Below, piece after piece: positions 44,929 through 53,156 of a stretch of DNA of 64,000 bases. The stretch comes from Actinomadura coerulea (GTDB lineage: Bacteria; Actinomycetota; Actinomycetes; Streptosporangiales; Streptosporangiaceae), in contig NZ_JACHMQ010000001.1 of assembly GCF_014208105.1 (NCBI RefSeq), forward strand, positions 3,968,001 through 4,032,000, read 5' to 3'. Both the position numbers and the translations under genes were made by a program. The notes under the pieces are model-generated. The model did not search any database. It was not told the origin of the DNA and saw nothing but the letters and a program-made list of their open reading frames with translations. The number at the start of each line of letters is the position of its first letter. The first letter of the stretch is position 1.

Positions 44929-45593
44929 CGCCGAACCTGCCCTCGCTCGGCCCGAGGAAGAGCGTGCGGGTCCAGATCGCCCACGCGCTGCGCGCGTCGA
45001 TCGTCAGCGGCGGCATGCGCTCGGGCGTCGTGTACTCCGCCCCGGCCATCGCCGAGCGGTTCGGCGTCTCCCCGACGCCCGTCCGGGAGGCCATGATCGA
45101 CCTGGCCCGGGAGGGGCTGGTCGAGGTCGTCCGCAACAAGGGCTTCCGGGTCCCCGAGCTGTCCGACCACGAGCTGGACGAGATCACCGACGTCCGGTCC
45201 CTGATCGAGATCCCCGTCGCCGTGGGGCTCGCGCGGGCCGGCATGGCCGCGCGGGTCCGCGCGCTGCGGCCGCTGGCCGAGGCGATCGTGGCGGCGGCCG
45301 AGCGGCGCGACGTCGTCGCCTACATCGACGCCGACCACCGCTTCCACCTCGCGCTGCTCGGGCTCGGCGGCAACGACCAGCTCGTCCGGCTGGTGAGCGA
45401 GCTGCGGTACAAGTCCCGCCTCTACGGGGTGCCGCGACTGGCGGAGCGGGGCGAGCTCGAACCGTCCGCGCGCGAGCACGAGGACCTGATCGAGGCGGTG
45501 GCGAACGGCGACGCTCAGGGCACCGAGGCGCTGATGCGCCACCACCTCCGGCATGTCCGGGGCATCTGGGCGGACCGGCCCGAGGGGCGGTGA
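44925..45593 (+). CDS. GntR/FCD regulator 2
   Basis: This 222-residue GntR/FCD protein (RSGVVYSAPAIAERFGVSPT; VREAMIDLAREGLVEVVRN) is a close paralogue of the GntR protein at 47758-48426, sharing the SGVVYSAP, FGxSPTPVREAMIDL and ADHRFH motifs, and is clearly different from regulator 1. FCD residues DADHRFH and the C-terminal HHLRHVRG are intact. It overlaps regulator 1 by 4 nt and ends the operon. Confidence 0.9.
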   Translation: MTPNLPSLGPRKSVRVQIAHALRASIVSGGMRSGVVYSAPAIAERFGVSPTPVREAMIDLAREGLVEVVRNKGFRVPELSDHELDEITDVRSLIEIPVAVGLARAGMAARVRALRPLAEAIVAAAERRDVVAYIDADHRFHLALLGLGGNDQLVRLVSELRYKSRLYGVPRLAERGELEPSAREHEDLIEAVANGDAQGTEALMRHHLRHVRGIWADRPEGR

Positions 45594-45606
45594 GGCGGGG
45601 CGCCGC

Positions 45607-46419
45607 TCAGCACAGGTCCCACGACGGCGAGCGCGGGGCGGGGCCGCCAGCCGCGCCCTCCTCGCTCAGCCGGACCACCTGCTCGACGACCTCGACCGCG
45701 TCCGAGGGCGGGTGCCGGATGACGCCCCGCCCCGGCAGCTCGTACAGCAGCGCCCCGTCCTTCACCCAGACCCACAGCCCGGCCCCGAAGTGCACCACCG
45801 TCGCCTCGCCGAGCGAGACGAGGGACCGCAGGCCGCGCGCCCCCGCGAGCTCGCGGAGCCGGTCGGGCAGCGGGCCCGGGTCGGGCGGGGGCAGGACGGC
45901 CACGGACGCCGCCGGCAGCGGGACGGTGAAGTAGACGGCCTTGCCGGGCACCGGGTCCGGGCCGAGCCTGCCGCGGGTGGGGTGCACGCCCCAGCAGCCG
46001 CCGGCCTCCTCGGTCAGCGCGTTCACGAGCATCAGCCCGCGGCCGCCGCAGGCGTCGGAGGCGGGCTCCCCGGGGACCGGCGGGCCGGCGTCCGCCGGAT
46101 CCGCGGCGCCGGCCCCCCGCCAGGGCGCGGCGTCGAACACCTTGAGGGTGAGCCGGGGGGAAGGGTGGCGGCTGAGGTACGCCCACACCTCGGCCCGGTC
46201 CCGGTCGCCGTGCACGACGGCGTTGGTGGCGAGCTCGGAGATGATCGTCTGCGCGTCCTCGGCGGCGGCCGGGGGCATGTCCAGCTCGCCGAGCACCGAC
46301 CGGGCGATGGAGCGCGCGACCGCCGCCGCCGTCGGACCGGGCGGTAAGGGCCATGCCGGAAACGCGCCGTCGGTCAGTTTCGACCCCGTTGTCTCCACCG
46401 TCTGCGGCTTTTCCGGCAT
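45607..46419 (-). CDS. HATPase_c-type (anti-sigma-factor-like) ATP-binding protein
   Basis: This 270-residue protein has a GHKL ATPase domain at about 20-165 with N-box SELATNAVVHG and G-box CGGRGLMLVNALT, like RsbW-type serine kinases of actinobacteria. The C-terminal 100 residues have a separate small domain with no known match. No sigma factor or anti-anti-sigma gene is nearby. ATG 46419 is preferred (GGAAAG eight bases upstream). It converges with the tandem GntR operon and is divergent from lysR; its leader holds a 13-bp perfect hairpin. Confidence 0.8.
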   Translation of the reverse strand: MPEKPQTVETTGSKLTDGAFPAWPLPPGPTAAAVARSIARSVLGELDMPPAAAEDAQTIISELATNAVVHGDRDRAEVWAYLSRHPSPRLTLKVFDAAPWRGAGAADPADAGPPVPGEPASDACGGRGLMLVNALTEEAGGCWGVHPTRGRLGPDPVPGKAVYFTVPLPAASVAVLPPPDPGPLPDRLRELAGARGLRSLVSLGEATVVHFGAGLWVWVKDGALLYELPGRGVIRHPPSDAVEVVEQVVRLSEEGAAGGPAPRSPSWDLC

Positions 46420-46455
46420 GAACATCGCTTTCCGTGAGAGTTGTCGGCGGCGCGT

Positions 46456-46507
46456 CCGGCCCCCAGGAAGAGAAAAGGGTGAGAAGGGCTCTCGTCCTGG
46501 GGGCCGG
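46456..46507 (-). promoter_or_regulatory. Long perfect hairpin in the ATP-binding-protein leader
   Basis: CCGGCCCCCAGGA (46456-46468) and TCCTGGGGGCCGG (46495-46507) form a perfect 13-bp stem around a purine-rich 26-nt loop, 37 bp upstream of the gene on the minus strand. It may be an operator, attenuator or a lysR-side terminator. Confidence 0.45.
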
Positions 46508-46666
46508 CGAGACGGGATCTCCCTTCTTCCATCCGCGCGACCACGGCCGGGAGACCGAGGGTGAGGGTGCCGCTGGCACCGTGATCGCCCACCTTTGTTG
46601 AGGAGTACGGAGATTATTGCGGTCGGTCCGAGTCGCCGGTCATCGGCTGATGCATAATTTCCAGCT

Positions 46667-47623
46667 ATGGATCTCGACATCAGTCACCTTCGGATGGTGT
46701 GCGCGATGGCGGAGACCGGGAGCGTCACCCGTGCGGCGGCCCGGATGGGAATGTCCCAGCCCGCGATGTCGAACCAGCTCCGCCGGGTCGAGGAGATCGT
46801 CGGCGGAGCGCTGTTCACCCGCAGCCGGTCCGGTCTGGAGCCGACGCCGCTCGGCGGCCAGGTCATCAGCCGGGCGCGGACGATCCTGTCCGAGATGGAC
46901 ACCCTGTTCGGCGACCTGCGCGGACCGCGCGGCCCGCAGGAGACCCTCGGCCTCGGATGCGTCCACCTCGCCTGCGTCGGGAGCATCGTCGCGCGGGTGG
47001 GCGAGGCCCTGCCCGGCCGCGAGGTCTCGCTGCGCATCGAGCCCTCGTCCGCCCTGCTCGGCGACGCCCTCGCCCGCGGCCATCTCGACGCCGCGCTGAT
47101 CGGGCTCATGGAGGGCTTCGACATCCCGATCGCGGCGCCCGTGGTCAGCCGCACCCTGGTGCCGCGCTACCCGATATTCGTCACCCTCTCCGAGAACCAC
47201 CCGCTCGCCGGCAGGGACGAGATCGACCTGTCCGACCTGCGGGACGAGGCGTGGATCGCCCCGCCGGGCGCCGACGACGGCTCGCTGTCCTCCCTGCGGG
47301 CCTCCTGCCGCGCCGCCGGCTTCGAGCCCATCGTGCGCTACGAGGCGCCGAGCGGGGCGGCGTGCCCGCTGGTCGCGGCAGGGCACGGCGTCCGGATGGT
47401 GGACCCGTCCTGGCCGCCGCACCCGGGCACGGTCGTGCGGCCCCTGGCCGGAGAACCGCAGGTCGCCAGGCTCATCGTCGCCTGGCGGCGGGACCGCCTG
47501 GGCGAGGAGGAGGCCGCGGCCCTCTACCGGGGCCTCGCGGCCGCCTACCTGGAGCACACCGACAGCCATCCGACCTTCGAGGCCTGGTGGCGCGCCCACC
47601 CCCAGGTGCACCCGCTGCTGTGA
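46667..47623 (+). CDS. LysR-family regulator
   Basis: This 318-residue LysR protein has the N-terminal winged helix (LRMVCAMAETGSVTRAAARM, SQPAMSNQLRRVEE) and a periplasmic-binding-like effector domain. A CATAAT hexamer ends 11 bases before the ATG, so the transcript may have almost no leader. It is divergent from the ATP-binding gene and precedes a GntR gene on the same strand; targets are unknown, with the protease/peptide genes downstream as candidates. Confidence 0.88.
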   Translation: MDLDISHLRMVCAMAETGSVTRAAARMGMSQPAMSNQLRRVEEIVGGALFTRSRSGLEPTPLGGQVISRARTILSEMDTLFGDLRGPRGPQETLGLGCVHLACVGSIVARVGEALPGREVSLRIEPSSALLGDALARGHLDAALIGLMEGFDIPIAAPVVSRTLVPRYPIFVTLSENHPLAGRDEIDLSDLRDEAWIAPPGADDGSLSSLRASCRAAGFEPIVRYEAPSGAACPLVAAGHGVRMVDPSWPPHPGTVVRPLAGEPQVARLIVAWRRDRLGEEEAAALYRGLAAAYLEHTDSHPTFEAWWRAHPQVHPLL

Positions 47624-47630
47624 CCGCGCG

Positions 47631-47682
47631 GCCCGTGGTCCGGCGCCCGTGGTCCGGCGCCCGTGGTCCGGCGCCCGTGATC
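47631..47682. repeat. 14-bp tandem repeat after lysR
   Basis: GCCCGTGGTCCGGC occurs three times in a row (47631, 47645, 47659), then a partial unit GCCCGTGATC. The array starts 8 bases after the lysR stop codon. Confidence 0.9.
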
Positions 47683-47757
47683 TTGCCGTCCGGTGCGGTA
47701 CGGCGGGCCTCCGGGCCGCCCACGTGGCGGTATTCTGATCGCGGGTGAGGAGGGCCA

Positions 47758-48426
47758 ATGGATCCGGTGGCCGATGCCATGGTCGGGCTGCCTGACCTCG
47801 GCGGCCAGAGCAGCCTGCGCGGTCAGGTGGCCGACGCGCTGCGCAAGGCGCTGGCGACGGGCACGCTGCGGTCGGGCGTCGTGTACTCCGCCCCGACCCT
47901 CGCCGACGAGTTCGGGATCTCCCCCACCCCGGTCCGCGAAGCCATGATCGACCTGGTTCGGGACGGCCTGTTCGAGGCCGTGCGCAACCGGGGCTTCCGC
48001 GTCGTGCGGCCCTCGGCCCGCGACCTCGCCGAACTCACCGAGATCAGGGAACTGGTCGAGGTCCCCGCCGTCGTGCGGCTGGCCGGCGCCGTTCCCGAGG
48101 CGGTCCGTCCGCGCCTGCGGGCCCTCGCCGAGGAGGCGCTCGCGGCGGCCCGGGAAGGCGACCCGGTCGGTTTCCTCGACGCCGACCACCGCTTCCACTC
48201 CGAACTGCTCGGGCTCACCGGCAACCGGACGCTCGTCCGGACGGTCCTGGACCTGCGCGGCCGCTCGCAGATGCACGGCCTCGCGCGTCCCGCCGCCACC
48301 GAGACGCTGGCGGCGTCGGCGGAGGAGCACCTCGCGCTGCTGGACGCGCTCGTCGCCGGTGACGCGGAGAAGGCGCGGGAGCTCATGACGCGCCACCTCG
48401 ACCACGTGCGGGGCGACCAACGCTGA
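47758..48426 (+). CDS. GntR/FCD regulator 3
   Basis: This 222-residue paralogue of GntR/FCD regulator 2 has the winged helix (LRSGVVYSAPTLADEFGISP, VREAMIDLVRDG) and FCD residues DADHRFHSELLG. A GAGGAGGG lies just upstream of ATG 47758. It precedes the secreted protease gene by 181 bp; that spacer holds two copies of the GTGNAATTNNAC-like operator, so this protein is the best candidate for their binding partner. Confidence 0.9.
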   Translation: MDPVADAMVGLPDLGGQSSLRGQVADALRKALATGTLRSGVVYSAPTLADEFGISPTPVREAMIDLVRDGLFEAVRNRGFRVVRPSARDLAELTEIRELVEVPAVVRLAGAVPEAVRPRLRALAEEALAAAREGDPVGFLDADHRFHSELLGLTGNRTLVRTVLDLRGRSQMHGLARPAATETLAASAEEHLALLDALVAGDAEKARELMTRHLDHVRGDQR

Positions 48427-48513
48427 GGGCCTTCCCCGCCCGCCTTCCTTCTGGCCGGATCCGGTCATGACTCTCCGGAGCTGGGCTTTCGCCTGAGCGG
48501 TCGCTCTTGGCAA

Positions 48514-48545
48514 GTGTGGTTTCACATTTTACAGTGCAATTTCAC
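48514..48545. promoter_or_regulatory. Two operator sites before the secreted protease
   Basis: GTGCAATTTCAC (48534-48545) and the weaker GTGTGGTTTCAC (48514-48525) lie exactly 20 bp apart, two helical turns, in the 48427-48607 spacer. The same core occurs at 51434 and 60001. TGCAAT-N5-ATTGCA (48535-48551) overlaps the first site. Confidence 0.65.
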
Positions 48546-48607
48546 ATTGCATTGCGGACGCCGCGGCCGGATGCCGCGGCACCCCCGTCCGCGAAGGAGG
48601 CTCCCGT

Positions 48608-49879
48608 ATGGTCCGCCCGAAACGCAGAAGGGCAGCCGCGGCCGTCGCCGTGGCCGCCGCCCTGACCGCGGCCTCACTGGCGGCGCCGGCCCGCGCCGAC
48701 GCCCCCGATGGCCGTGGCGCGCCCCCCGCCCCCTCCCCGCACGCCAGCTCCCGGACCCAGACCCAGCAGGAGGCCAAGGAGACACTCGTCAAGCAGATCG
48801 CGAAGGACCACGGTGTCCCGGCGGCCGAGGCGGCCCGCCGGGCCGACCGGCAGCCCGCGCAGTTCGGGCTCGCGGCCCGGCTCGGCAAGGACCTGGGCGC
48901 CGCGTACGGCGGCGCCTGGATCGACCAGGGGCGCGGCGGCGAGCTCACCGTCGGCGTCACCGAGGCCGCCGCGGCGGCCAAGGTGCGGTCCAAGGCCGAG
49001 AGCGCCGGGTTGGGCACCACCAGGACGAAGAGGGTCCGGTACGGCTTCGGGCACCTCCGGCAGGTGTCCGCCTCCCTGGCCAAGCGGGTCGCCGCCGCTA
49101 ACAAGGGGGCCGCGAGCGGCCTGCAGACCGGCATCGTCACGTCCGGCAACACCGTGAGGCTGAGCAGCCTCAGGGGCGCCGCGCTGACCCCGGCCCAGCG
49201 CGGCGTCATCAGCTGGGCGCGGCGGACGTTCGGCGGCGCCGTCCAGGTGTCGACCTACGCCCGCAAGTCGGTGCCCCGCTACTGCTACGACGACTACAGC
49301 TGCGACCCGCCGCTACGGTCCGGTCTGGCCATCTTCACCGGCGGGGCGCGCTGCACCAGCGCGTTCATGACCTACTCGGGCAGCCGGTACTACATGCTCA
49401 CGGCGGGCCACTGCGCCGAGCTCGGCTACTGGTGGGACGTGTCGACCTACAGCTACGGCTACCAGAACGTGGGAGGCGCCGCGGACTACACCTTCGGCTG
49501 GTACGGCGACTACGCCGCGGTCTCGGTCGACGATCCGGGCTGGTGGCAGCCCCGGGGCTGGGTGCTCCCCCAGACGTCCGTCTACGGAAGCGAAGGCGAC
49601 TACGTCGGCGGATACGTCTGCAAGCAGGGCTCGACGACCGGCTACACCTGCGGGTCGATCACCGAGGTCGACGCCACCGTCTCCTACCCGGACCGGACGC
49701 TGTCCGGCATGACCTGGAGCACCGCGTGCGACGGGCCCGGTGACAGCGGCAGCGGCGTCTTCGACGGACACTACGCCCACGGCATCCTGAGCGGTGGTCC
49801 CGACTCGGGATGCGGAATGATCCACGAGCCCATCGGCCGGGCCCTGTCCGGTCTGGGGGTGTCCCTGCTCCGCGGCTGA
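48608..49879 (+). CDS. Secreted streptogrisin-type serine protease with pro-domain
   Basis: This 423-residue preproenzyme has a Sec signal peptide (ending APARADA near residue 35), an alpha-lytic-type pro-region (about 36-215) that assists folding, and an S1E protease domain. The triad is H268 (LTAGHC), D301 (GDYAAV) and S380 (GPGDSGSGV). Disulfide cysteines are present as in streptogrisins. A GAAGGAGG lies before the ATG. The gene is monocistronic, flanked by the operator sites upstream and a strong hairpin downstream; it should degrade external protein to peptides. Confidence 0.94.
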   Translation: MVRPKRRRAAAAVAVAAALTAASLAAPARADAPDGRGAPPAPSPHASSRTQTQQEAKETLVKQIAKDHGVPAAEAARRADRQPAQFGLAARLGKDLGAAYGGAWIDQGRGGELTVGVTEAAAAAKVRSKAESAGLGTTRTKRVRYGFGHLRQVSASLAKRVAAANKGAASGLQTGIVTSGNTVRLSSLRGAALTPAQRGVISWARRTFGGAVQVSTYARKSVPRYCYDDYSCDPPLRSGLAIFTGGARCTSAFMTYSGSRYYMLTAGHCAELGYWWDVSTYSYGYQNVGGAADYTFGWYGDYAAVSVDDPGWWQPRGWVLPQTSVYGSEGDYVGGYVCKQGSTTGYTCGSITEVDATVSYPDRTLSGMTWSTACDGPGDSGSGVFDGHYAHGILSGGPDSGCGMIHEPIGRALSGLGVSLLRG

Positions 49880-49894
49880 CCCCTCGCCGCGGAC

Positions 49895-49938
49895 AGGGGC
49901 GGTGCCGTGCCCGGTGGCCCGGGTCCGGCACCGCCCCT
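49895..49938. terminator. Bidirectional hairpin between protease and aminopeptidase
   Basis: Arms 49895-49907 (core GGGGCGGTGCCG) and 49926-49938 (core CGGCACCGCCCC) form a 13-bp perfect stem with an 18-nt loop between convergent genes. Confidence 0.8.
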
Positions 49939-49946
49939 TCACCGCG

Positions 49947-51392
49947 TCAGTCCTTCAGGGACTGCATCCACGTCTCGATCTCCTCGGGGTGGCGGGGAAG
50001 GGCGGAGGACATCAGCCGGGCGCCGGTCTCGGTGACGAGGACGTCGTCCTCGATGCGCACGCCGATGCCGCGCAGTTCCGGGGGCAGCGTCAGGTCGTCG
50101 GGCTGGAGGTAGAGGCCCGGCTCCACGGTCAGGACGTGGCCGGGGCGCAGTTCCCCGTCCAGGTACTGGGACGCCCGCGCCGCCGAGCAGTCGTGGACGT
50201 CCAGGCCGAGCATGTGCCCGCTGCTGCAGAGCGTGTAGCGGCGGTAGATGCCCGACTCGGGATCGAGAGCGTCCTCCGCGCTGCGCAGCACGCCCCAGTC
50301 CTGGAGTCCTTCGGCGATGACGCGCATCGCGGCCATGTGGAAGTCGCGGAAGCGGGCGCCCGGGCGGACGGCCGCCAGCCCCGCCTCCTGCGCGTGGTAG
50401 ACGAGGTCGTAGACCTGCCGCTGGCGCGGGGTGAACCACCCGCTGATCGGGAGGGTGCGGGTGATGTCGGCGGTGTAGAGGGTGTCGGTCTCGACCCCGG
50501 CGTCGAGCAGGAGCATCTCGCCGAGCCGCAGCGTCCCGTCGTTGCGCGTCCAGTGCAGGACGCAGGCGTGCGCCCCCGCCGCGGCGATGGTGTCGTAACC
50601 GACGCCGTTGCCCTTGACGCGCGCGACGCGCTCGAAGGTGCCCTCCGCCCACCGCTCGCCGCGCGGCATCCCGGTGACGCGCGCCAGCCCGGCGGCGACC
50701 GCGGTGAAGCCGTCCACCGTGTGGTCGACGGCGGCCTGGAGCTGGGCGATCTCCCAGTCGTCCTTGACCAGGCGGAGCTCCGCGGCGCAGGCGGCCAGCT
50801 CGGCGTCGGGCCCTGGGGCGCGTGCCGGGACGGCCCGGTCGACCTCCGGGTCCACGCCCCGGATCACCCGGGTCGGGACCTGGCCGCCGAGCGCGCCGGC
50901 CAGGTCGTCCAGTGGCGCGCAGGCGAGCCCGAGCCTCTCCTCGGTCTCGGCCAGGGAGGCGCGGGGGCCGACCCAGAACTCCCCGTGCCGGCGGTCGCGG
51001 AAGAAGCCCGCGTCGTCCCGCGAGGACCGGGGCCGGTGGTAGAGGACGGCGTCGTGGCCCGTACCGGCCGGTTCCAGCACCAGGACCGCGCCGGTTCCGG
51101 TGTCGGCGCCGGTGTCCCCGGTGAGATGGGCGTAGGCGGTGTGGACGCGGTAGCGGTAGTCGGTGTCGTTGCTGCGCACCTTCGGCGGCCCGGCGGGCAG
51201 GACGAGGCGTTCGCCGGGGAACAGGGCCGACAGGGCCGCGCGGCGTTTCTCCGCGTACGGCGCCACGGACCGGCGCACGGGGAGCGGTTTCCCGCTCGGG
51301 GCCCAGTCCCGGGTCATGAAGGAGGCGAGGGTCTCGGAGACGGGCAGGTCGTGGCTGCCCGTCGCGAAGCGGCCGGCTGCAGGGTCGTCCAT
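49947..51392 (-). CDS. Xaa-Pro aminopeptidase (aminopeptidase P, M24B)
   Basis: This 481-residue M24 metallopeptidase removes the N-terminal residue before proline. Metal ligands are present: Asp in LLLDAGVETDTLYTADITRT (both Asp positions), His in CSSGHMLGLDVHD, Glu in VEPGLY and Glu in RIEDDVLVTE. The N-terminal creatinase-like domain is complete, and there is no signal peptide, so it acts in the cytoplasm. It is divergent from the peptide ABC operon; their spacer holds the perfect palindrome GTGCAATTGCAC. Confidence 0.93.
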   Translation of the reverse strand: MDDPAAGRFATGSHDLPVSETLASFMTRDWAPSGKPLPVRRSVAPYAEKRRAALSALFPGERLVLPAGPPKVRSNDTDYRYRVHTAYAHLTGDTGADTGTGAVLVLEPAGTGHDAVLYHRPRSSRDDAGFFRDRRHGEFWVGPRASLAETEERLGLACAPLDDLAGALGGQVPTRVIRGVDPEVDRAVPARAPGPDAELAACAAELRLVKDDWEIAQLQAAVDHTVDGFTAVAAGLARVTGMPRGERWAEGTFERVARVKGNGVGYDTIAAAGAHACVLHWTRNDGTLRLGEMLLLDAGVETDTLYTADITRTLPISGWFTPRQRQVYDLVYHAQEAGLAAVRPGARFRDFHMAAMRVIAEGLQDWGVLRSAEDALDPESGIYRRYTLCSSGHMLGLDVHDCSAARASQYLDGELRPGHVLTVEPGLYLQPDDLTLPPELRGIGVRIEDDVLVTETGARLMSSALPRHPEEIETWMQSLKD

Positions 51393-51433
51393 GTGAAAGT
51401 CCTGGATGTGGAGATTCGATAACGGGGCTTGTA

Positions 51434-51445
51434 GTGCAATTGCAC
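51434..51445. promoter_or_regulatory. Operator palindrome GTGCAATTGCAC
   Basis: A perfect 12-bp palindrome, 14 bp when extended (51433-51446), lies between the aminopeptidase and the peptide ABC operon. It is the symmetric version of the operator found before the protease and collagenase. Confidence 0.75.
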
Positions 51446-51491
51446 TGTACTATTTTATATGGCACTCCGCCCGACGATGCACGGAGACGCC

Positions 51492-53156
51492 ATGAGACGT
51501 CCGGTCAGGACCACCCTCGCCCTCCCCCTCGCCCTCTCGCTCGTCGCCGCCGGCGGCGCCTCCGCCTGCGGCTCGGGCGACGGCGCCGCCGCCAAGGCCG
51601 GGGGCACCCTCACCGTCCTGTACACGCAGGACTTCGCCCATCTCGACCCCCAGCGCAACTATGTGATGTTCGCGATGGACTTCGGCACGCGGCTGCTCTA
51701 CCGGACGCTCACCACCTACGCCGCCGAGGAGGGCCAGGCTGGCACCGAGGTCGTCCCGGACCTCGCCACCGGCACCGGCACCACGCCCGACAAGGGCAGG
51801 ACGTGGACGTACCACCTCAAGCCGGGGCTGAAGTTCGAGGACGGAACGCCCATCACCAGCGCCGACGTCAAGTACGGGGTCGAGCGCTCCTTCGCGCCCG
51901 ACCTGCCGGAAGGCCCCGGCTACGCCAGGACGATGCTGGAGGGCGGCGACAGGTACAAGGGGCCCTACAAGGACAAGGACGGTCTCGCCTCCATCGCGAC
52001 ACCGGACGCGCGGACGGTCGTGTTCCGGCTCAAGGAACCGTCGATGGACTGGCCGAAGGTCACCACACTGCCGACGTTCGCCCCCGTCCCCAAGGCCAAG
52101 GACACCGGCGTCAACTTCGACAAGCGCCCCTTCTCCTCCGGCCCCTACAAGGTCGAGTCCTACGACCGCGGCCAGCGGCTGATCCTCGTCAGGAACGCCC
52201 ACTGGGACAGGGCCACCGACGGCGTCCGCCGGGCCAACCCCGACAGGATCGTGGTGGAGGAGGGCCTCGCGCAGGCCACCATCGACCAGCGGCTCATCGC
52301 CGACCAGGGCAGGGACCAGCGCGCCGTCACCCTGTACTCGGTCGCGCCCGCGAGCATGCCGCGCATCCTCACCCGCCCGGACGTGAGGAAGCGGTTCGTC
52401 AGCGCGACCAGCCTGTGCACGCGTTTCCTGGCGATGAACACCTCCAAGCCCCCGTTCGACGACCCGAAGGTGCGGCAGGCGATGCAGTTCGCGGTCGACA
52501 AGGAGGCCTACCGCACCGCGCACGGCGGCAGCGGCGTCGGCGAGCTCGCCGGGTCCTACCTGCCGCCCGCCATGACCGGCGGGCGGGCGCAGGACGTCTA
52601 CCAGGCGCCGCCGACAGGAGACCCGGCGAAGGCCGGGCAGATGCTCGCCGCGGCCGGGAAGGGCGCCGGCGTCACGATCGACCTGACGACGACCAGCAGC
52701 GAGCTGGGCAAGGCCGAGGCCGAGGCGGTGCAGCAGTCACTCGCCCGCGTCGGGGTGAAGGTCCGGATCAACTCCGTCGCCAAGAGCGTCTACTACGACA
52801 CCATCGGCGACACCGCGAAGGAGGACGAACTCGTCTTCTACGGCTGGTGCGCCGACTACCCGTCCGCGGCCTCGTTCATCCCGCCCGTCTTCGACGGGCG
52901 CAACATCGCCCCGAAGGGCAACACCGTCGTCTCGCAGTTGAACGACACGGCGGTCAACGAAAGGATCGGCGCGGCCGCGAAGGGGAGCGACCCGGCCGCG
53001 TGGACGGCGCTCGACCGCGAGCTGATGGGCCTGTCGCCGATGGTCCCCCTGATCCACGACAAGCTGCCGCTGCTGCGCGGCTCCAAGGTCACCGGCGCGT
53101 TCGGCCACGCCATCTGGGAAGGCGAGTTCGACTTCGCGACCATCGGGGTGGCGTAG
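51492..53156 (+). CDS. Oligopeptide-binding lipoprotein (SBP family 5)
   Basis: This 554-residue periplasm-equivalent binding protein starts with a signal peptide and lipobox GGASACGSG. The SBP_bac_5 signature (PGLKFEDGTPITSADVKY) and the conserved late segments (RQAMQFAVDKEAYR; MAVxSLARVGV-like) are present. ATG 51492 has GGAG five bases upstream; an in-frame ATG at 51459 overlaps the operator region. It is the first of five ABC genes that form a Dpp/Opp importer. Confidence 0.92.
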   Translation: MRRPVRTTLALPLALSLVAAGGASACGSGDGAAAKAGGTLTVLYTQDFAHLDPQRNYVMFAMDFGTRLLYRTLTTYAAEEGQAGTEVVPDLATGTGTTPDKGRTWTYHLKPGLKFEDGTPITSADVKYGVERSFAPDLPEGPGYARTMLEGGDRYKGPYKDKDGLASIATPDARTVVFRLKEPSMDWPKVTTLPTFAPVPKAKDTGVNFDKRPFSSGPYKVESYDRGQRLILVRNAHWDRATDGVRRANPDRIVVEEGLAQATIDQRLIADQGRDQRAVTLYSVAPASMPRILTRPDVRKRFVSATSLCTRFLAMNTSKPPFDDPKVRQAMQFAVDKEAYRTAHGGSGVGELAGSYLPPAMTGGRAQDVYQAPPTGDPAKAGQMLAAAGKGAGVTIDLTTTSSELGKAEAEAVQQSLARVGVKVRINSVAKSVYYDTIGDTAKEDELVFYGWCADYPSAASFIPPVFDGRNIAPKGNTVVSQLNDTAVNERIGAAAKGSDPAAWTALDRELMGLSPMVPLIHDKLPLLRGSKVTGAFGHAIWEGEFDFATIGVA

